Assembly (NCBI GenBank): GCA_018398765.1
Contig: JAHBMJ010000635.1
Location: 1 to 10,000, forward strand
From: Chromera velia
Lineage: Eukaryota > Sar > Chromeraceae
DNA length: 10,000 bases
Direction: 5' to 3'
The position numbers and the translations under genes are program-made. The notes below the pieces were generated by a model, which had not been told where the DNA came from, did no database searches, and saw only the letters and a program-made list of their open reading frames with translations. Positions 1 through 9,222 of this stretch are shown here, piece by piece (position 1 is the first letter of the stretch; each line of letters starts with the position of its first letter).

Positions 1-150
1 TGTCCGTCTGTCCGTCTGTCCGTCTGTCCGTCTGTCCGTCTGTCCGTCTGTCCGTCTGTCTGTCTGTCTGTCTGTCTTCCTGTCTGTCTCTGTCTGTCTG
101 GCTGGGTGTCTGGCTGTCTGGCTGTCTGGCTGTCTGTCTGTCTGTCTGGT
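1..150. repeat. GTCC/GTCT microsatellite, probably in an upstream intron
   Basis: An 8-nt unit TGTCCGTC repeats from the left edge to about 56, then decays to TGTC repeats (57-77) and imperfect CTGTCTGG/CTGG repeats to about 150. It ends in a pyrimidine-containing stretch and CCCCTGCAG at 172-180, which reads as an intron 3' end. The array is cut by the window edge, so its full length is unknown. The plus-strand frame across it stays open only because the repeat contains no stop. Confidence 0.85.
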
Positions 151-180
151 GACCTCCAATTTTGCATGTGTCCCCTGCAG

Positions 181-408
181 GTGAGGAGATGCGTGTCCCA
201 GAACGGAGCGCCCATGTTGCAGGACATGACAGCAGAGGAGGTGGACGAACTGCTGATGGAGGCTGCAGGCGTCGAAGAGGAGGGCAACGAGGCAGTCACA
301 TGCGCAGAGCCCACAAAGCCCCCCGAGCCCCACAGGAGCCGCGTGGAGAGACTGAAGGACAAATTCAGCGCTGTGAAGAGGTGGATCGGGGAAAATGCTT
401 ATTTTTCA
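181..408 (+). CDS. Exon 1 in window: acidic, helix-forming segment, residues 1-76
   Basis: Read in the frame starting at 181 after acceptor CCCCTGCAG, ending with phase 0 at donor GTCAGTCAG (409). The protein has an acidic helix with the motif TAEEVDELLMEAAGVEEE, a Pro-rich linker (TKPPEPHRSR), then a basic helix (VERLKDKFSAVKRWIGE). Phase 0 out agrees with the next exon. Two uncertainties: there is an in-frame ATG at 214, so translation could start there with no acceptor at 181; and the donor sits at the start of a GTCA repeat, so splice position could slip in 4-nt steps. A donor at 381 (GTGGAT) would give the wrong phase. Confidence 0.7.
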
Positions 409-2242
409 GTCAGTCAGTCAGTCAGTCAGTCCGTCCGCCCGTCCGTCCGTCCGTCCGTCCGTCCGTCCGTCCGTCCGTCAGTCAGTCAGTCACTCAGTCA
501 CTCAGTCACTCAGTCACTCAGTCACTCAGTCACTCAGTCACTCAGTCATTCAATCACCCAGAGAATACTTTTTCCTGCCGGTCAGATAGCTACTCAGTCA
601 GAGAGTCAGACCAAACCACAGGGTTGGACAATTTGGCGGTTGTTGATGTGCTCTGATGGCTCCACAGACAAGAAAGAGAGAAGACGGGCAGACATTATGT
701 CAAGCAGACGGATCGCCTCAGCTTCGTGCTCTCTGCTTGTTTCCCCACGCTCTCTTTAATATGTTGTTTGCGCTCTGCTTGTTTCCCCACGCTCTCTTTA
801 ATATGTTGTTTGCGAAGAGCGTTCGAATGTCCCTGAATTTCGCTTCTTCATTCTGCTTTGTCCTAGCCGTCTGTACCTCTCTTCATCCCGCCACACATGC
901 ATGTGCGTGTAGGCCCTGCGGACAAAGTTGATGCGGAAGTACCACTTGTGGGAGACCAACAGGTACAGAGACAAACTGGCTGAGAGACTGAAGCCTCTCC
1001 AGGAGGCAGGAGACGCCGTCGCAGGCTGCTTCAGGGCCTTCCACATGTACCCAAACATCAGGGAGAACTCAAAACTTAACCTCATAGAGTTCTGCAACCA
1101 CGCTGTGGACGACATGTGCAGTCAGTCGGGTCATGCATTTATTTTCATACAGAATGCATTTATCTTCTGGGAACGCTTTGGACGACATGTGCAGTCAGTC
1201 AGTCGGACAGGAGGGGGGAGGCAGACAGGTGGCGAACCAGATAGTTGTTGTATTCCTGCAGCCAATCAGTTAACTTGGTCCACTGCAGTTAAGGCAGCCA
1301 TCCGTGTACGGAAGAGAAACTTCATGACGCTGATCTTTTTTGGTTGCTTGTAGGAAGGTTGTGCTCCTCTATGCACTTCTCTCAGGCTACCCTTGTGCAG
1401 GCTGTGACTGTGAAAGAATCTATCTCCCTGCGGGAATGACATGATTTATTGGATTGATGCCTGTGTGGGTCTGTGAGGAATGTGTGCAATCGATCACTCG
1501 GTGCTGTCTGTGTGTGATGAGATGATGTCATTCATGCATGTGAACAGACAGAAGAATCTTCGGGTCTTAGGGGACAGGAAGGAAGATCGATTGTGTGCGT
1601 CATTACTTCATTTGTTGTCTCTTTTCTCGGAAGATGTTTCGCTGTTCATGTGTGGAGGGTTAGGTTAATTCACTTTGGATGCTGTTCAACAAATGTGAGT
1701 GCAGACAAGGACCGTAAAGAGACTGCTGGCGACCGTGAGTCCCCTCCAGACTTCAGAGGAGACGTGGAGGCGGCTCTGGAGTGGTCAGTGGAGGTTCTAT
1801 CCTCCTCACTCACTCACTTTGGGGGGCAAAGAAAAGACAGACATCATGAACAGGAAGGACCTGAAATGCGAAGAAAAAATTATCCACACCAACCAAACGT
1901 CTCTGGGATAAATAAGCTCTAGTGACTCACGATTCTTTGCTCGCAGTGGCGCTGTCTCGTTTCATAAATGGGTATTGCTTTCTTTCAAAATTGGTGTTGC
2001 TGCTCAAGGAGGCACCCTGGAGAATTAAATGAAAATGAAATAAATTCTGGCAGGCTTCCACGTAAGCAAGCTCTCCACCCTGCACCCCACCTGCATGCAT
2101 GCAGGGAATACGGAGAGTCGAGTGCCTATGGAGCCGAAGTCGATGTCAGTGAAAGGGGCGTGGGAAGTGGATGATTGCATGGGAAGCAATGGGAGGGACA
2201 TGAAGAAGAAAGAAAAGTGGGATCAGACCAAATACAGAGACA

Positions 2243-2285
<43 letters not shown>

Positions 2286-5200
2286 GAAGAAAGGAATTGA
2301 GAGACAGTTGTGACTTCCGCAAGGGATTTTGAATTTCTTCTCGCAGTCTGTAGTATGTCAGCCCCCCGATGCCTCCATGTGCAACATGATTCTCTGCCCC
2401 CATGCCTTCCAGATTGTGCGTTTCTTTTTTGCGCGAAGCAATTCATAGATTGGCGGGCATGCTCGATTTCTTCTTACGTGGGTGTTCCTCAAGGGCATGT
2501 AACAAGTAGTATACGAATGAGAGTCTGTCTTCCTTTGTTTCTTTTGTCGGCAGATGTGCGAACTCGAACTGATCACCAACGTGTACGAGCCAGCGCGGCA
2601 ACAGATGGAGAAGATCGCGAGGGAGAAGAAGAAAAAACTCATCGGTAAGTCACAACGAGACAGATCGAGTGGGTCGCGTGTTGTTGTTGCAATCACACCG
2701 TTTCATACGTTGCATGCCGGAGTAGAGAATTGTCCGAATTCATTCGATCTGTATATTCACGATCTATGCAGGAAATGAATGCACAGAAAATGAGTAATTT
2801 GCTCCCCTCTTGCGTTTGTTGTCTTCTATACCGTGGGATTTGATGCTTGAGGGATTGTTGGACACTGCGGCATGCACCAGCTTTGAGGTGTGATCGTTTC
2901 CAAATCCGTTCTTCTTTTGCTGCCTGACTCCAGCGACATTTCCTTTCAGAAATTGTGGTTTCAGTGTTTCATTTCTTTGTAAAGCGACTTTGATTCAACT
3001 CCTACTTGCCATTATTTTTGCCGTCCGATTCCATGCTCCCCTTCATGGCATGATACGTACATTGTTGCATGTGTGTGTGTTTTCATGCATTAATTGTGTT
3101 GCAGGAGTGACACTAAAGGTCCTCGTGATTGGAGGCATCATTGCGGCGTCTGCTATCTTCCCTCCTGTCAGTTAATTCCCTCAGCCCGGTTTTCCTTCAG
3201 GTCTCGATAGCGAAGTTTCGTACAGGCCAAAAGGTGCGATCGGATAGCTTGCTGTGCATGATGTCCAGATGTTTCCACCATTCCGCTTCACCATTCCATC
3301 CAACTCTTGCGGACCTCTGCCCCTCCGCAGGCTTTGAGCGTTTCGGCTCCCGTGGCGCTTCTGGCGATTTCAGCAGGGGCCGCTGTGACCAAACAGCTGA
3401 CCAACGTTGTGGTCAATAGCGTGTTTGGCACCGCAGGAGATACGGGGAAGACGGTGAGCGACCACCAAGACTTTGCAGACCGCGCAGAGGAAGGCAGGCG
3501 GAGACGGGAGGAGACTGAGGCGAAGGCCCAGATCGCGAATCTGATTGAAATCGACGCGACGCAAAATCTTGCACGCTCAGGTGCCGGTCAGTCAAGGTTG
3601 TCGATTGATCGCTGCAATCAATTCAACGTATTAAAACAACTTCAACCCCGACCTTGGTTGGTGCTTTCCTCTCCAATCAATCTACTGAATGAGTTGGTTG
3701 GAAATAGCAACAAAAAAGACACGCAAACTGCTCTGGTTGTTCAACCGCCTTAAATTATTATTTTCTGGCAGCCTCTCTAGATGCAAAGAGGCGTATAAAG
3801 GGATTTTCAAGTGTTTGTGTTTTGCCCCACCGTCTGCACTTGCTGCTGATTCAGTGAAGTGATCGGCTAGCGTTTTGGCTGAAGGGAAATCGACTTGTAG
3901 TAAAGATTTGCAAGGAAGCGACCTCCCGCCTCATGCCACCGAACGGACCTTGAGCTAATGTGGGGGGAGTGGTGTCTTCTCCTTGTAGGTTGTCCACCTC
4001 GATGCATCCCTCTTTTTTATTTATGAATTCTGTATGCGTGCAGCCACGGCGGTGGGAAAAGTCGTGACGGGAACAGTGAAGGCCGCAGGTGGTGTTGCAA
4101 TGGCATCAGCTGCTGCTTCTGGCATCGTTGGGGTCCTTTCTTGCAACATCGAGTCGGTGGTGGAGATGTTGCAGCTAGGACGGATTTTTTTTGAAAATTG
4201 AGGCGTTGAATAATATCAGTGGAGAATGTATTCTCAGGAAAAAGGAGGCGCAGATGGCCTCAGGCTGAAGGAAAATTAATTTCTGTCTCTTTCTGAAAAG
4301 TAAAGTGGGGGTGAAAGGAAGGAAGGAAGGAGGGAAGAAAGGAAGAAGGAAGGACAAAAAGGAGATTTTCCGATTCCAAATCTGGTGTCTGGATGACTTT
4401 GTGAAAGTTAGAAACGAGGGACGGACAATTCTGTCGGCTTCGTCCAGGAAATTGTGAACTGGCTTGACAAGTAAATGCAGCGACACCGATGTACATTTTG
4501 GTCTGAACCATTTGCTATGATTCCGTCGCACTCATAAGATCCATTGCATTGCGTGCAGACAAGCCCTGGCAGCTCACAGGACCGTGAGGTCGGTCAGTGA
4601 ATTGACTTAATTAATTGCAACTTCTCACGGAGTCTTCCTCAATTGTGTTCCGAAGATTTTCCCGGTATGTGCATGCGGCCTTTTGCGTTTGAAAGCTCTT
4701 GCGCGCCTACGTTCACTGTGGAGATAGCGTGATTCAGGGGCGAGGAGCGCAGAAATTGTCAATCCATCAGCTGGACGAAGGACGGCAAGAGGGAAAGGGG
4801 GAAACTGTCCCTCTCTCCGGTATACTTGAGAGATAGATCAGGATTTGAGTGGGTCGGATTCCATGGGTGTTGAAAAGCCAGGATCGAGAGGGAGTGAGCA
4901 GAAAAGAATTTAGTGGTCCATTGACGCTTGATGCATGCAGGAACACGAAATACAGAGCTCGAAGTGCAGCTCTGATGACTGTCAAACAAATTCAGAAGAT
5001 CTGCCTTGAAAATAGAGACATGACACAGGAAGAGGTCCGTCCATGGCTTCGAAAAGCCATCCATGCAAGGTCGGCTGAGGTCGGCCGCGTATGGCTCATG
5101 TATTTGTGCAACTAAGATGCCTGAACTTTTTCCGGAACACTACGTTGAAAAGAATTCAATGGCCGCTTCGTTCTTGCTCAAAATTTGCTGAATGCATACG

Positions 5201-7359
5201 TGAGGTCCAGTCGCACTCACAGAATCTGATTCCTTCAGGCAAAATGTTTCACAGACACCGTCGGTCCCCTCAGGAGTATCGCGTGTTTGCCCCCTTTCCG
5301 GCGACCGGTTGATTAGTAAGGTTCTGGGTCGATCGTTCTGTTTGTGTCGTTCCACCTCACTCTGGATATGTAGAAAGGAATATCTTCTTTGCTGCATCTG
5401 CTTGTGGGTCTGTTTGCAGTTCTACTTCACTCTCAACGAGCAGAAACGACTGGAGGCAGAGAGTGAGGAGAAGGTGAAGGCAGGCGAGCCTCTGGATGAG
5501 GAGGACAAAGTGAACGTGGTGGAGGAAATCCTGGAAGCAACAACGGAAGATGTTGTCGAACCAGGTCAGTCAGTCAGACTGGGAGATGCAGATCAATGCA
5601 GATGTGTGGAAAGACCAGCAAGGCGAGGAGGGTGCTAAGCATCTCATTTGCATTTTTTTGCTCTCTCCCGTCATTTTCAGCTCGATCGTTAATTCTTTCC
5701 TGCTTCTGCTTCTTTTGGTTTTTTTCGGGCTTTCTCCTTAGTGGCTCTCGATCATGCTGCGGTTTTCTTCTGCATCCTTCCACCCAACTTTTTGGGAATG
5801 CCTCCCATACCTTGAAAGCTGCATAACGATTAGCGTTCAAAGGAAAATGTAAGCAGTGACGAGCAACCCCCGCTGGCAAGTCCATTCAGAGTCCCAAGAG
5901 AGCCTCGCTCGTGCCGGTTCCATCTGATGGGTTTTCATCTTTAGTGAATCGATTTCTTCCTGAGAGTCTTTTGCTCTACACCCGGCTGACTGAATTCTCT
6001 TCCCTCTCTCTTCAAATGTGTGGGTTCCCAGTTTCGATGGACATGCTTGAAGCTGGAGCTGATGATGACATGGCACCGGTGAGTGTTTTCATCTGGATGG
6101 GTCAAAACGTCTGGATTCATACGGACGAGGTCAAGGCAGTGACAGAGAGCCATGCAACGAGACAGAAACAGAGAAAGACAAACAAACAGACAGACCCCCA
6201 GAAGGAAGGACCCAAGGAGCCCCTCTACGTACATGCGAGGAGACGCTCGAGGATCAATGCTTAATTATTCCGTGCTGGTACAAAAGGAACGCTAGAGTGT
6301 TTCAATTGTGGGGGGATGTTTGTTTGTTGACCTTGGACCCAGAGAGAATGTTGTCCTGAAAAGGTCGGTCTCACCAGGGCTTTGCTACAGAGCCGTGGCT
6401 GGGTACGTTTATGCTTGCATGCAGAAGTCTGCGTCGCCTGAAGAAGAGAAAGAGGCTGCTGACAAGTTCATCAGCGGATGCGAACTTTTGCAGCGACGGA
6501 AAAGAGGTGTCATCGGCTGTGGTCAGTCAGTCAGTCAGTCAGAGGTATGCATCAACCAGCTCGGCATTTTGAATTGTACAGCCCACCAGATGTTCATTCA
6601 GCGTTGTTTCCTGTCTTCGAGTTGATGGCAAAAACAAGTCAAAAGAAGATCCCAACAAGACAAGACCGTGCAGCACATGCATGATTCATTTTTTATCGAT
6701 CCGTTTGGGGACACGTTGATAAAACGAGTAACAGAAATCTCCTTAGATATGGACCAGCGAGTTGTTTCTATCAGTCTTTTGTCATTCAGAGGAGTGGCTC
6801 CTTGTAGCAGGAAAAGTAGAGAATGAGATCGTATCTTGGGCTGTGACAGGAAGAGAGTGCGAAGATTACTTGCAAGAGCTGCAACAGAGCGTATTTGATG
6901 AATGACTCAATTGAGATTCGTGTTGTCTTCCATTCAGCCCCGTAGTGTGCGTTTCTGACCAAGATGGAGGCCTCTGTGTGCAGGTGTGCAAGTGATTTCG
7001 GATCGTCACATCTTTCACCCTTCGGAGAAACAATTTGAGTATGAACTTGCGAGGGGAAAGAACAACGCGTACAACAATTTTTACTGCACTCCCTTGGGCA
7101 CAGGGCTCGTGACACCCCTCAACAGACACGATCCAGAAGACTCCTTCAACAAATTTTACGCTGACACAAAAAGTCAGTCAGTCCTATGCATATGTATGAT
7201 CCTTGTAAGTTCGCACAGCCAGGCCGACGATCGAGCACCTGAGCACTCTTCAGAAGACACGCACTGAGGTTCTTGTCAATGACCAGCTCCTTTTGCCAGG
7301 TCCCTTCATTGAAGCTAGCTAGAGTCTTCTGGTCTTTGCTCATCATCTGATCTCATACT

Positions 7360-7399
<40 letters not shown>

Positions 7400-7831
7400 G
7401 GGGGGAGAGAGAGAGAGAGAGAGAGAAGATCCTTCATTCCTGCATGGACAGCTAGTTTCCTCTCTATTGTATCATACTATTTGAGAAGTCTCCTCTCGTG
7501 GTGGTCTCCACTTCTTTCAGCATTACTTTCATTTGATTTCTTTCTGGTTTTCTTGCTTGCGTATAAGTGCAGTCACGAACCTGGAAGGAATCGAAGAGAC
7601 CTGGATCGAGTCACCCCGATTTGTAGTGCTCGGGAGCAAACCTCCCACTTTCTTTGGTGAGTCGCCCCCGTTGGACACAAACAATCAGGCGGCTTTTCAT
7701 TTTTCGAAAGAGAACAAAGTATATCCCTTTGCTGACTTCAGCAAGAGCTTAACTCTCTACACTCACAGCCAGCCAGCCAGCCAGCCAGCCAGCCCGGCAG
7801 GCAGACAGGCAAGCAGGCACTCAGGCAGGCA

Positions 7832-7863
<32 letters not shown>

Positions 7864-9183
7864 TGAATCCAGGAGGACGGCAGCGAGGCCCCAATCCCCC
7901 TCTAATCCATCGTTATTCAGTCTCTCCACCCTTCGTCCAACACCCCATGTATGCACTCAATCAGCTGCTAGTATGAATGCTTTACAGACGGAACAAAAAG
8001 AGACACCACTCACAGATTTTATTGATGTGAATGACAGGGCAAAGTCAAAGTGCCTTTGAGACAGGAGAAAGACGTTTTTGGGTATCGCGAAATGAGGACA
8101 CACAGCGACACCATGTATTCGCCTGCATGCTTTCTGCGGATTGCCTCCGCAGGTGACTACGACGACGACGATATAAAGAGGGACCAAGAAGAGCGCCTCG
8201 ACACCGCAAAGGAACAACAAAAAGCCAAGCCAGAAGTGCAGCAAGACAGCAAGGGATTTCTTTCCTCGGTCTGTTATCACTTTTGTGCATGTGATCATTT
8301 CTATGTCGGTTTGCCTCATTGTTGGTTTCTTTGTCGGTTTTCCTGTCTGTCCGTGTCTATCTATCTGTCTGTCTGTGGGTGAAGCTCACTAACAGGAAAG
8401 AGAGGAGAAGAAAGACTGCAAAGTCTGTCTGTTTGTCTTCCCGTTTATCTATCCGTATTCGTGTCCACCTCGTCTCTCTGCGTCTAGCTGTGTGTATCTC
8501 TTTCTGTCGAGGAAGGCATCCACCAGCTGGTCACTCCTGATCAATTCTCGTTTCGCACTCGGCTTCGCACCTAGCTGCCAGGCGAGGGAAGTGAACGAAT
8601 GCGTCGGGCTGACTCACAGGCATTTTTGACGTAATCCTTCCTATCTCCACAACCTCCATGTTGGACTGGTGCGCTGCACTTTTCTTCTGTACATGCACAG
8701 ATCAAGCGTGGTGTAAAGCGCATAGGGAGGGCAGTCGAAGGCGCAGCCGGGGCAGTCAAAGACACGGTGATGTCCAAAATCGTTGAGGATGGGCGGAATC
8801 TGGGTAAGCAGATCGCGACGTTCGTCCACAACGAGGGCAGAACGATGGGCCCAGGGAAACTGTGGGTGAATCCTCGGGATGATCTGGTCAGCTGCTCATG
8901 CAGTCAGTGTGTGCGTGGTTGTCACTGAAAACAGAGGGACGGCCAGAAGAGACAAACTTTAAGTCTGGCCTTTTGTGGTCGGTCGGAGAGCCGTGTCGTG
9001 TTTTCAAAGCGTCCTTCCATGTTTTCCAGAAAAATGCATCGATTTCCCCGAAGCAGACTGGCACACACTCAGACAGGCAGGTAGAATGTTCACATCCTTC
9101 AAGCAAGTGTTACTCTCTGTGTGCAGTAGCATCCTCATGTCTTGGTTTCTGCATATACATATTAATGCGGCGATCCCTTCTTG

Positions 9184-9222
<39 letters not shown>

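Noticed and set aside
1-150. CRISPR-like array
   Set aside because: The period is 4 to 8 nt with no spacers; it is a simple microsatellite.
106-759. Continuous plus-strand reading frame through the microsatellites
   Set aside because: Only the part 181-408 looks like protein; the rest is Ser-Val-Gln and Arg-Pro-Ser repeat translation within intron sequence.
1262-1305. Possible exon with acceptor TTCCTGCAG and donor GTACGG
   Set aside because: It would join exon 2 to exon 5 in phase, but leaves out exons 3 and 4, whose signals are better; its donor type differs from the others.
2126-2446. Minus-strand frame opposite the GA repeat
   Set aside because: Its core is a Ser-Leu run caused by the repeat; no start context and no natural composition.
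3587-3753. Extension of exon 8 to the stop after 3753
   Set aside because: Composition shifts to intron-like, and a GTCAGTCA donor at 3587 joins in phase to exon 9.
7738-7956. Minus-strand Cys-Leu-Pro-Ala frame
   Set aside because: Translation of the GCAG/CAGC repeat only.
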